From Alphaproteobacteria bacterium (GTDB taxonomy: Bacteria > Pseudomonadota > Alphaproteobacteria > JAQWUY01): 64,000 nt of DNA. The notes beneath the pieces were generated by a model. It was not told where the DNA came from. It did not search any database and saw only the letters and a program-made list of their open reading frames with translations. Where the stretch lies: the NCBI GenBank assembly GCA_029250225.1, contig JAQWUY010000031.1, forward strand, positions 1-64,000. The letters are read 5' to 3'. The position numbers and the translations under genes are program-made. Below are positions 44,664 through 51,912 of this stretch, one piece after another. Position 1 is the first letter of the stretch; the number at the start of each line of letters is the position of its first letter.

Positions 44664-46373
44664 ATGACATATAAAACAGAAACTATCAAAAATGTTGTTA
44701 TGAGTATTGGTGATAACAAATACTTGTTACCTGCTATTCAGCGCGAGTTAGTTTGGGATTATGAACAAATAGAAAAGCTATTTGATTCTGTTTTGTCTGG
44801 TTATCCTTTTGGATCCATGTTGTTTTGGCGTTACAAAAAAGATGAAAATAACAAAGATTATAAATTTTATGAATTTTTGAAGATATACGATGAGTATAAT
44901 CGTCAAAACAATCACAATACAGAGCACGAGATTACAGGAAAAGATGAAATCACCGGTATTTTAGATGGACAACAAAGATTGACTGCACTTTTTCTTGGCT
45001 TAAAAGGATTTTTGAATTTACATAAGCCACGCACGAGATGGGATAATTCAGATAATTTTGAAAAGAAATATCTTTTTATTAATCTTTTATATAGTAAGGA
45101 TAATGAAACTGAATATGAGGATATCAGGCCGGAGTTTCAAATAAGGTTTAAATCTGATAATCAGGTTATAAAAGAAAATTCTAGTCAAGATGTTTATTGG
45201 TTTAAAATAGGCAGTGCTTTGGATTGGAAAGAAAAGAAAAGTTGGAAAGAAGTCTTAAATGGAAAAAATATTTCAGAGGAGCAAAGAGATATAATCGAAG
45301 ATGTCTGTTCTGCTATCTATGAAAATTTAATTAATCCTAATAATCCTAGAATTAGTTACTACGAAGAAAACACAGATTCTTTGGATAAAGTTCTCAATAT
45401 TTTTGTTCGAATTAATGCTGGTGGAACACCTCTTGATTATACCGACTTTCTTATGTCGATGATTATTAACCAGTGGGGAGAGGGAAGAGAAAATATTAAT
45501 ACGGCAATTGATAATATTTCCAAAGATTTTGAATTTGATATTCCAAAAGATGTTTTTCTACGAGCTTGCTTATTTTTAACCGGAGAAAACCTGAACTTTA
45601 AAGCAGATAATTTTAAGCAGAAAACAATCAAAAATATTAAAAATGAGTTTGAAGCAATTTCAGAGAGTTTAAGAAAATCATGTCGTGTTTTTAGAGAGTT
45701 GGGTTATTCAAAAAACAATCTAAGATCAAACTTAATTCTCCTGCCGTTGGCTTACTTCATAAAAACTAATGACTTTAATAAGGTTAGTGATGATGATTTT
45801 GTGAAAATTAAGAAATGGATTCAGCTGTCTATTCTAGGAAGGGTTTTTGGATCTCAAACAACTTCATACTTGACCAAACTGAGAAAAGATATTGTTTGGG
45901 AAAGAGATTTCCCTCTGAATGAAATTATTAAGGTGTCAAATGAGGCAAATAAAAATATGGACATTAACGAAGACAGGCTTGATGATATTATTAAAAAAGC
46001 AAAGAAAGGTTCACAGGATAGTTGGGCGCTTCTGACTTTATTGTATCCTTCACATAATTATCGTGATGTAAATTTTCATGAAGATCATATATATCCTTAT
46101 TCTAAACTTAACAATGAACACAAAAGGAATAATGGTGATTTTATATCTAATATTCAATTGTTAGAAGGTGGAGATAATTGTAGTAAAAATGATAGAGAGC
46201 CTAAATTTTGGATGGAAGAATATTGTTCAAAACGCAGTCTTGATCTTAATGACTATAAAAATAAAAATTTTATACCATTAAGTGTTGATTTAACTTTTTA
46301 TAATTTCAGCCACTTTATAAGTGCGCGTAAAGAATTGATTAAAAATAAATTACTAGAAAATCTTAAAAATTAA
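44664..46373 (+). CDS. DUF262 / HNH-type protein, putative restriction or defence nuclease
   Basis: A 569-residue protein. The N-terminal DUF262 (ParB/GmrS-like) domain shows LLPAIQRELVWDYEQIEKL, the ILDGQQRLTALFLGL motif (DGQQR, used for nucleotide hydrolysis in GmrSD relatives) and VLNIFVRINAGGTPLDYTDF. The C-terminal third contains FHEDHIYPYSKLN and, about 20 residues on, SNIQLLEGGDNCSKND, an H/N/N-K pattern of a beta-beta-alpha-metal (DUF1524/HNH-like) nuclease. Relatives include the type IV modified-DNA restriction enzyme GmrSD and BrxU, so phage defence is likely but unproven. Start 44664 (MTYKTETIKNV) fits the family; ATG 44625 is an alternative. It is bracketed by a 41-bp direct repeat and looks inserted behind tRNA-Ser. 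Confidence 0.85.
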   Translation: MTYKTETIKNVVMSIGDNKYLLPAIQRELVWDYEQIEKLFDSVLSGYPFGSMLFWRYKKDENNKDYKFYEFLKIYDEYNRQNNHNTEHEITGKDEITGILDGQQRLTALFLGLKGFLNLHKPRTRWDNSDNFEKKYLFINLLYSKDNETEYEDIRPEFQIRFKSDNQVIKENSSQDVYWFKIGSALDWKEKKSWKEVLNGKNISEEQRDIIEDVCSAIYENLINPNNPRISYYEENTDSLDKVLNIFVRINAGGTPLDYTDFLMSMIINQWGEGRENINTAIDNISKDFEFDIPKDVFLRACLFLTGENLNFKADNFKQKTIKNIKNEFEAISESLRKSCRVFRELGYSKNNLRSNLILLPLAYFIKTNDFNKVSDDDFVKIKKWIQLSILGRVFGSQTTSYLTKLRKDIVWERDFPLNEIIKVSNEANKNMDINEDRLDDIIKKAKKGSQDSWALLTLLYPSHNYRDVNFHEDHIYPYSKLNNEHKRNNGDFISNIQLLEGGDNCSKNDREPKFWMEEYCSKRSLDLNDYKNKNFIPLSVDLTFYNFSHFISARKELIKNKLLENLKN

Positions 46374-46378
46374 TACTT

Positions 46379-46419
46379 ACACTCTCGGGCTTTTTTGCTA
46401 TCTTGCAGTCTATTTAATC
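46379..46419 (+). repeat. 41-bp direct repeat, right copy
   Basis: Perfect copy of 44574-44614, starting 6 nt after the DUF262 stop codon. The left half of the terminator stem (AAAAGCCCG) is missing here, so this copy cannot fold into the hairpin and is the derived junction. Confidence 0.95.
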
Positions 46420-46454
46420 TCAGAGTAAAATAAGCCATTATAAAAATTATCTCG

Positions 46455-46466
46455 ACAAAATTTTGT
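46455..46466. promoter_or_regulatory. candidate operator palindrome before the photolyase cassette
   Basis: Perfect 12-bp palindrome ACAAAATTTTGT about 100 nt before the DUF3429 start, in the only long gap ahead of the six-gene cassette. May be chance in AT-rich DNA. Confidence 0.3.
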
Positions 46467-46565
46467 AATTCGATTATTGTTATTGTAAGTGTATTTTAAA
46501 ATTTTATTTGTATAAAATCACTAATTTAAAATTGTCTTTTATCATTTAGATATGAAAGAACAAAA

Positions 46566-47003
46566 ATGAAAAAAATCTTTCCTTACTTAACTTATGCTGG
46601 TTCAATACCTTTCGTATTATGCAGTGTGTTTTTAATTAACAATATACAAAAACTTCCCTTATTGGGCTCAGTTGAAAAAATATTGAGTGTATACGGGCTA
46701 GTTATTTCATCATTTTTAGCAGGAGCCCATTGGGGACAACATCTTTATATTAACAAGGGTGTATGGAATCAATTTTTACCAATTTTGAGTACTGCCTTAG
46801 CAGTCTTGCTTTGGTTAAGCTTTTTAGTGCTAGATTTCAAAATGTTAATGGTGATGTTTGCATTAGTGTTTATTATTTTATTTATTGTCGATTATCGCCT
46901 TTTTAAAATAGATTTTATCACTCATAATTATTTGCAGACACGGTTTTTTGTAACAACCATAGTTGTTACTTCACTTATAATTTCAGGAGTTTTATCATTA
47001 TGA
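46566..47003 (+). CDS. DUF3429 membrane protein
   Basis: A 145-residue integral membrane protein with four to five hydrophobic helices (e.g. FPYLTYAGSIPFVLCSVFLI, VISSFLAGAHWGQHLY, MLMVMFALVFIILFIVDY). The G-A-H-W-G-Q motif in helix 2 and the general layout match DUF3429, an uncharacterised family often found with photolyase and DUF393 genes in marine bacteria. It overlaps the SDR gene by 4 nt (ATGA) and is the first gene of a six-gene cassette, preceded by about 145 nt of intergenic sequence. Confidence 0.8.
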   Translation: MKKIFPYLTYAGSIPFVLCSVFLINNIQKLPLLGSVEKILSVYGLVISSFLAGAHWGQHLYINKGVWNQFLPILSTALAVLLWLSFLVLDFKMLMVMFALVFIILFIVDYRLFKIDFITHNYLQTRFFVTTIVVTSLIISGVLSL

Positions 47004-47701
47004 GTTTTAATCCACAAAATATTGCGGTTCTTGGGGCATCTGGTGCCATTGGCGGTGCTTTTAAAGAACTTTTGTCCAAGAAATATCCAGATGCTAGCCT
47101 ATTTGCTTTTTCGCGTGATGGTGAAAATAAAATTGATTATCAGGACGAGAAATCAATTGCAGAGGCGGTTGAAACAGCAACTAAGGAAAAGCCTCTTGAT
47201 TTAGTTATCGTGGCTAATGGTATTTTACACGATGGGAAATTGATACCGGAGAAATCTTTAAAAGATTTATCAGCAGAAAATTTTAATCGTGTTTTTGAAG
47301 TTAATACAATTACACCGGCGCTTATAGCTAAATATTTTTTACCAAAATTAAATAAACAACAAGAATCAATATTTGCAGTTCTCTCTGCGCGTGTGGGAAG
47401 TATATCTGATAATCAGCTTGGTGGTTGGTATGCTTACCGTGCTTCAAAATCGGCATTAAATATGATTATAAAAAATGCTTCGATTGAAGTTGCTAGAAGT
47501 AATAAAAACGCGATTTTGGTTGGGCTTCATCCTGGCACGGTTGATAGTAATTTATCAAAGCCATTTCAACATAATGTTCCAGATGGAAAGTTATTTAAGC
47601 CTGAATACTCTGCTGAAAAATTATTGGAAGTTTTATGTAAATTAACTCCAAAGCATACAGGGAAATGTTTCGCATGGGATTTTGAGGAGATAGCACCATA
47701 A
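47000..47701 (+). CDS. short-chain dehydrogenase/reductase (CsgA-like)
   Basis: A 233-residue NAD(P)-dependent SDR. The nucleotide site is VLGASGAIGGAFKELL near the N-terminus; the second motif is VANGILH (NAG-like), and the catalytic residues appear as Ser in VLSARVGSI, then YAYRASKSAL (Y-x-x-x-K). The branch resembles C-factor/CsgA-like SDRs that sit next to cryptochrome/photolyase genes. Substrate unknown. Its 4-nt overlap with DUF3429 and stop overlapping the presumed AUA start of the photolyase gene indicate translational coupling; a GAGGAG site in its 3' end serves the next gene. Confidence 0.85.
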   Translation: MSFNPQNIAVLGASGAIGGAFKELLSKKYPDASLFAFSRDGENKIDYQDEKSIAEAVETATKEKPLDLVIVANGILHDGKLIPEKSLKDLSAENFNRVFEVNTITPALIAKYFLPKLNKQQESIFAVLSARVGSISDNQLGGWYAYRASKSALNMIIKNASIEVARSNKNAILVGLHPGTVDSNLSKPFQHNVPDGKLFKPEYSAEKLLEVLCKLTPKHTGKCFAWDFEEIAP

Positions 47702-49239
47702 AAAAACGAGATGATATAGGTAGTATACGACTTATTTTGGGAGATCAACTTTCAGATTCAATGTCAAGTCTTAAAGATTGCGATAAAGATAAAGATGTTA
47801 TATTGATGTGCGAAGTTTGGGACGAGGCTACTTATGTAAAACATCACAAAAAGAAAATTGCTTTTATTTTTTCAGCTATGCGTCATTTTGCAAAGATGCT
47901 TAAACAAAAAGGTTATAAGGTTGAATATGTAAAATTAGACGCACCTAGTAATTCAGGTTCACTTAAAGGTGAAGTAAAGCGTATGTTGAAAAAACACTCT
48001 CTTAAAAATCTAATTGTGACACATCCAAATGAATATCGCGTTCTTAAAGATATAAGTAGTTTGAAAAATAAATCCTCTGTCTCTGTTGAGATTAGAGAAG
48101 ATGATCGTTTTTTATGCACACCCAAAGAGTTTGCTGATTGGGCTGGTAATCGCAAGCAATTGCGTATGGAGTATTTCTATCGTGAAATGCGTAAAAAACA
48201 CGATATTTTGATGACAGGTAATAAGCCAATTGGCGGGAAATGGAATTATGATTCAGAAAATCGCAAAATACCTAAAAAAGGTCTTTCCGTTCCTTCGCCT
48301 TATACTGGTAAGATAGATAGTATAACAAAAGAAGTTATTAGCTTAGTTTCAAAGCGTTTTGGTAAACATTTTGGTGATTTAAAGCCATTTTATTTTGCGG
48401 TTACGCGTGATGGTGCATTAAAAGTTTTAGATAAATTTATTAAGCAAAGATTAAAGAAGTTCGGAGATTATCAAGATGCGATGCTTCAAGATGAACCTTG
48501 GATGTACCATTCACACATTAGTTTTTATTTGAATTGCGGGCTGTTACTTCCCCTTGAATGTGTCAAAGCAGTAGAAAAGGCTTATCGTGCAAAGAAAGCT
48601 CCGTTGAACGCTGTGGAAGGTTTTATTCGTCAAATCATTGGTTGGCGAGAATATGTAAGAGGTATTTATTGGTTAAAGATGCCTAGTTATTCAAAAGAGA
48701 ACTTTTTTAAGGCCAAGCGTCAATTGCCAGATTTTTATTGGACTGCTGATACAAAAATGAATTGCTTACATCAATGTATTAGCGAAACAAAGCAAAATGC
48801 ATATGCTCATCATATTCAGCGTTTAATGGTACTTGGTAATTTTGCATTGTTAGCCGGTGTTAATCCAAAATATGTAAATGAGTGGTTTTTAGTTGTTTAT
48901 GCTGATGCTTATGAATGGGTAGAGCTTCCAAATGTATCAGGTATGATTTTATTTGCTGATGGTGGCTATTTGGCTAGTAAGCCTTATGCTGCCGGAGGTA
49001 GTTATATTAATAAAATGTCTGATTATTGTAAGAATTGCGATTATAAAGTGACTGAAAAAAGCGGGGATGAGGCGTGTCCGTTTAATTATCTTTATTGGTA
49101 TTTTTTGTATAGTAATCGTAAAAAGCTAGCTGGAAATAATCGTATTGGTATGATGTACAAAACATTTGATCGTATGGGTAAGGATAAGCAAAAAATTATT
49201 CGTAAGGATAGTAAAAGATTTTTGAGTAGTATTACATGA
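47698..49239 (+). CDS. iron-sulfur cryptochrome/photolyase (FeS-BCP type), AUA start suspected
   Basis: A protein of about 513 residues of the bacterial cryptochrome/(6-4) photolyase group with a 4Fe-4S cluster. The cysteines appear in MSDYCKNCDYKV and GDEACPFNYLYWYF; other family blocks are WNYDSENRK, GWREYVRGIYW and GGYLASKPYAAGGSYI. It would repair UV lesions or sense blue light with FAD plus an antenna. The family N-terminus (here SIRLILGDQLSDSM) lies upstream of the first ordinary start codon, TTG 47737. The fitting start is ATA at 47698, eight bases after GAGGAG, where ATG would give a normal ATGA overlap with the SDR gene. Either AUA is used or the start was mutated. Confidence 0.85.
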   Translation: MKKRDDIGSIRLILGDQLSDSMSSLKDCDKDKDVILMCEVWDEATYVKHHKKKIAFIFSAMRHFAKMLKQKGYKVEYVKLDAPSNSGSLKGEVKRMLKKHSLKNLIVTHPNEYRVLKDISSLKNKSSVSVEIREDDRFLCTPKEFADWAGNRKQLRMEYFYREMRKKHDILMTGNKPIGGKWNYDSENRKIPKKGLSVPSPYTGKIDSITKEVISLVSKRFGKHFGDLKPFYFAVTRDGALKVLDKFIKQRLKKFGDYQDAMLQDEPWMYHSHISFYLNCGLLLPLECVKAVEKAYRAKKAPLNAVEGFIRQIIGWREYVRGIYWLKMPSYSKENFFKAKRQLPDFYWTADTKMNCLHQCISETKQNAYAHHIQRLMVLGNFALLAGVNPKYVNEWFLVVYADAYEWVELPNVSGMILFADGGYLASKPYAAGGSYINKMSDYCKNCDYKVTEKSGDEACPFNYLYWYFLYSNRKKLAGNNRIGMMYKTFDRMGKDKQKIIRKDSKRFLSSIT

Positions 49240-49376
49240 AAAAAAAGTCTGATTTACCTGTAAAAACATGTCCTGTTTGTTGTCGTGAGTTTAGATGGCG
49301 TAAAAAATGGGAAAAAATTTGGGATGAAGTTAAATATTGTTCTAAAAAATGTAGAGATAATAAAGATAGGAAATAA
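49236..49376 (+). CDS. DUF2256 small zinc-binding protein
   Basis: A 46-residue protein with two cysteine pairs, TCPVCCREF and KYCSKKCRD, expected to bind zinc, and the family core FRWRKKWEKIWDEVKYCS. DUF2256 genes very often accompany cryptochrome/photolyase genes; the role is unknown. It overlaps the photolyase stop by 4 nt (ATGA), and the DUF393 gene starts 2 nt after its stop. Confidence 0.9.
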   Translation: MKKKSDLPVKTCPVCCREFRWRKKWEKIWDEVKYCSKKCRDNKDRK

Positions 49377-49377
49377 T

Positions 49378-49755
49378 ATGATTACAATATTTTATGATGG
49401 GAAATGTGGTTTGTGTGCAAAGGAAATTAATTATTATCGTAGGATCGCTCCCGTAGGTATTTTTAATTGGCAAGATATCACAGAATCTGATGATGAACTT
49501 AAAAAAGAAGGAATTTCTTTGTCTGAGGGTTTAAGATTACTGCACGCCAAAGATAACCAAGGCCGTATTCATATAGGTGTTGATGCTTTCATTCTTATAT
49601 GGAAGCAATTAAAGTGGTGGCGTAATTTAGCATTTTTTGTTGGATTACCTATCATATATCAAGTCGCAGATTTTTTATATCGCTATTTTGCTAATTGGCG
49701 ATTTAAAAGATTAAAACATTGTCAATTAGCAAAGAAAGAAGATGGTAAGAAATGA
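49378..49755 (+). CDS. DUF393 / DCC-family thiol-disulfide oxidoreductase-like protein
   Basis: A 125-residue protein with the DUF393 opening MITIFYDGKCGLCAKEINYYRR; the D-G-x-C-x-L-C motif gives it the name DCC and a thioredoxin-like CxxC pair (Cys11, Cys14). GVDAFILIWKQLKWW and FLYRYFANWRFKRLKHC are further family blocks. Some members are thought to be redox-active; function unknown. The start is set by the end of DUF2256 two bases earlier and an AGGAAA site. Overlaps SOUL by 4 nt. Confidence 0.88.
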   Translation: MITIFYDGKCGLCAKEINYYRRIAPVGIFNWQDITESDDELKKEGISLSEGLRLLHAKDNQGRIHIGVDAFILIWKQLKWWRNLAFFVGLPIIYQVADFLYRYFANWRFKRLKHCQLAKKEDGKK

Positions 49756-50342
49756 AAAGGAGATGGAAAATGATTGCTTTAATTATCGGAATCGTTCTTA
49801 TAGGAACAGTTGCTATGGGTCCTATGATGAGTAATGTGGAAACACCTAAATACAATTTGGTTCAATCTGATAGTAATATTGATATTAGGAAATATGAATC
49901 TATCATAGTTGCAGAAGTAAATATTGATGTAAAAAACGAAGATGCTCTTGCGGAAGGGTTTCGTTTGTTAGCTGATTATATATTCGGAAATAATGCAACT
50001 AAAAAAGATATTGCTATGACGGCTCCAGTACTCAAACAATTAAATGGTGACACTTGGAATATTAGCTTTGTTATGCCTTCGGAATATAAAATGGATTCAT
50101 TACCTAAGCCGTTAAATGACCGTGTAAAACTTAAAAGGATTAGAGCCAAAAAATTTGTAGTAATTGCATTCTCTGGTAGGAATTCTGATTATAATTTAGA
50201 GCAACACGAAGAAAAGTTAATGAAATATATCAAATCTAATAATTTATCGGTAACTGGTTCTCCAAAATATGCTTTTTATAACCCGCCTTGGACATTACCA
50301 TTTATGCGTCGTAATGAAATTATGTTTGAAATTCGATATTAA
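49752..50342 (+). CDS. SOUL-family heme-binding protein
   Basis: A 196-residue protein with an N-terminal membrane anchor or signal (MIALIIGIVLIGTVAMG) and a SOUL domain (about 30-196): YNLVQSDSNIDIRKYESIIVAE, DIAMTAPVLKQ, WNISFVMPSEY and AFYNPPWTLPFMRRNEIMFEI (quoted by parts). SOUL proteins bind heme or tetrapyrroles. In photolyase-linked cassettes they may handle photosensitising tetrapyrroles, but that is inference. Last gene of the six-gene cassette; no hairpin terminator follows. Confidence 0.9.
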   Translation: MKRRWKMIALIIGIVLIGTVAMGPMMSNVETPKYNLVQSDSNIDIRKYESIIVAEVNIDVKNEDALAEGFRLLADYIFGNNATKKDIAMTAPVLKQLNGDTWNISFVMPSEYKMDSLPKPLNDRVKLKRIRAKKFVVIAFSGRNSDYNLEQHEEKLMKYIKSNNLSVTGSPKYAFYNPPWTLPFMRRNEIMFEIRY

Positions 50343-50356
50343 TAAACAAGGAATAA

Positions 50357-50520
50357 ACCGAATATATTACATCTTTTGATGTTGCCGATGGTTGCGGGGT
50401 TACCGCTACGGAAAAAGATTATACTTTTCTAATTAGTGTTGTAAATAGGCGATCTTTACTTATGATGTTAAAGATAAAACAATCAAAGAAATAGATAGCC
50501 TATTCACAATAATGCAACAA
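50357..50520 (+). pseudogene. frameshifted gene remnant
   Basis: The 179-nt gap after SOUL contains two adjoining open stretches that read like one degraded protein: frame 50357-50491 gives SFDVADGCGVTATEKDYTFL..., then a frame change near 50450, after which FTYDVKDKTIKEIDSLFTIM continues into the 3' end of the helicase gene. Local G+C is clearly higher than in the surroundings (about 50380-50412). No start codon or ribosome-binding site is present. Interpreted as the C-terminal relic of an unknown gene; a chance pattern is possible. Confidence 0.35.
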
Positions 50521-50521
50521 T

Positions 50522-51727
50522 TTATTGGGCTTTTGATACACTTGTTTTAAAATTTGGTTTTCTACGATTTTGACTAGAATATTTTTTCTTTTTAAATTTG
50601 AAATTTCTACTAGTTTTAATGTCGTTGTCATTTTTACTTCTTTTAGTCGGATCTATTAATCTTTCTATCGCATTCCACTTGCCTCTATCACTTGGGGCAA
50701 CTAAGTTTAATGCTTTACCTTCTTTTCCAGCGCGGGCTGTTCTTCCGATTCTGTGAATATAATCTTCTGGACACTGTGGTAAATCGTAATTTATAACAAG
50801 TTTAATATGAGGTATATCTAGTCCTCTTGCGGCAACATCAGTAGCAACAAGTACATTATATTTTTTATTTCTAAAATCTTTTATAACTCTTTCTCGTTTA
50901 CTTTGTTTTAAATCACCGTGGATTGATTGTGAGCTTTGTCCTTGCTGACTTAATTTCTTAGCAAGTCTATCAGCACCAAATTTAGTTTTAACAAAAATTA
51001 TAACTGTTTCTTTCTTGTCTACTAAGGTGTTTAATAGTGTGTCATATTTTTCAGAATCATTTACTTTAACCATTCTTTGTTCAATATTTTCAGCTATTGC
51101 ACAGTTTGAGGCAACAGATATACGAGCAGGATTATTCAAATACTGTTCTGCTATTTTTGTTATCTTGTGTGGTAAAGTAGCTGAAAATAGCAATGTTTGC
51201 CTTGTTTTAGGCATATATTCTATTATTTCTTTTATTTGAATACTGAAACCCATATCTAACATACGGTCTGTTTCATCAAGTACTAAGAAATTTGTTTTAC
51301 TTAATTTCAAGCTTTTACGGTTTAAATGGTCGTTAATTCGACCTGGTGTTCCAATAACCAATCTCGGGTTGTTTCTCAACTGTTGAAATTGTCTAGGCAT
51401 TGCTTCACCACCAATTAATAGTGCTGTTTTGATTTTTGAATTTTTACCTAACATAGCTTGCATTTGATCCATTACTTGTTTCGCAAGTTCTCTTGTAGGG
51501 GTCATAACCAATGCATTAGAGTCTTTATTTGATAATAATTCTGCTATCATTGGTATTCCAAAGGCTGCTGTTTTACCAGTTCCTGTTTGTGCAGAACCTA
51601 ATACATCTTGACCTTTTAAGGCAACAGGTATTGTTTGCGTTTGTATTGGTGTTGGTTCGTTAAATCCTATATGCTTTAATGTGTGGGTTAAAGATTCAGG
51701 CAGGTTCATTTCTAGAAATGTTTTCAT
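50522..51727 (-). CDS. DEAD-box RNA helicase (RhlE-like)
   Basis: A 401-residue ATP-dependent RNA helicase, likely in ribosome assembly or RNA decay in the cold. In order: Q motif (GFNEPTPIQTQTIP), motif I AQTGTGKT, Ia PTRELAKQ, Ib GTPGR, motif II as DETD instead of DEAD (VLDETDRMLDMGF), III SAT, V VATDVAARGLD and VI HRIGRTARAGKEG. A basic C-terminal tail (about 365-401, KFKKKKYSSQNRRK) is expected to bind RNA. It converges with the accessory region and its gene is preceded by a 186-nt gap shared with mltB. Confidence 0.93.
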   Translation of the reverse strand: MKTFLEMNLPESLTHTLKHIGFNEPTPIQTQTIPVALKGQDVLGSAQTGTGKTAAFGIPMIAELLSNKDSNALVMTPTRELAKQVMDQMQAMLGKNSKIKTALLIGGEAMPRQFQQLRNNPRLVIGTPGRINDHLNRKSLKLSKTNFLVLDETDRMLDMGFSIQIKEIIEYMPKTRQTLLFSATLPHKITKIAEQYLNNPARISVASNCAIAENIEQRMVKVNDSEKYDTLLNTLVDKKETVIIFVKTKFGADRLAKKLSQQGQSSQSIHGDLKQSKRERVIKDFRNKKYNVLVATDVAARGLDIPHIKLVINYDLPQCPEDYIHRIGRTARAGKEGKALNLVAPSDRGKWNAIERLIDPTKRSKNDNDIKTSRNFKFKKKKYSSQNRRKPNFKTSVSKAQ

Positions 51728-51912
51728 TTTGTATTTCCTATTTGTTTTATAAGTTAGATCTTACTAAAACAAAGAAAAATACTGATTTTCATTTTCGCAA
51801 GAAAGATAATAATTGAAAGGTATTAATACATGATTTTTTTATAAAAAGCAAGTTAATAAAATAATATAAGCTTTTATATTGTTTTTTACGCTACATAGTA
51901 TATAGTATTTAT

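Noticed and set aside
44574-46419. Insertion sequence or integrated phage at tRNA-Ser
   Set aside because: No transposase or integrase gene and no terminal inverted repeats; only direct repeats around a single DUF262 gene.
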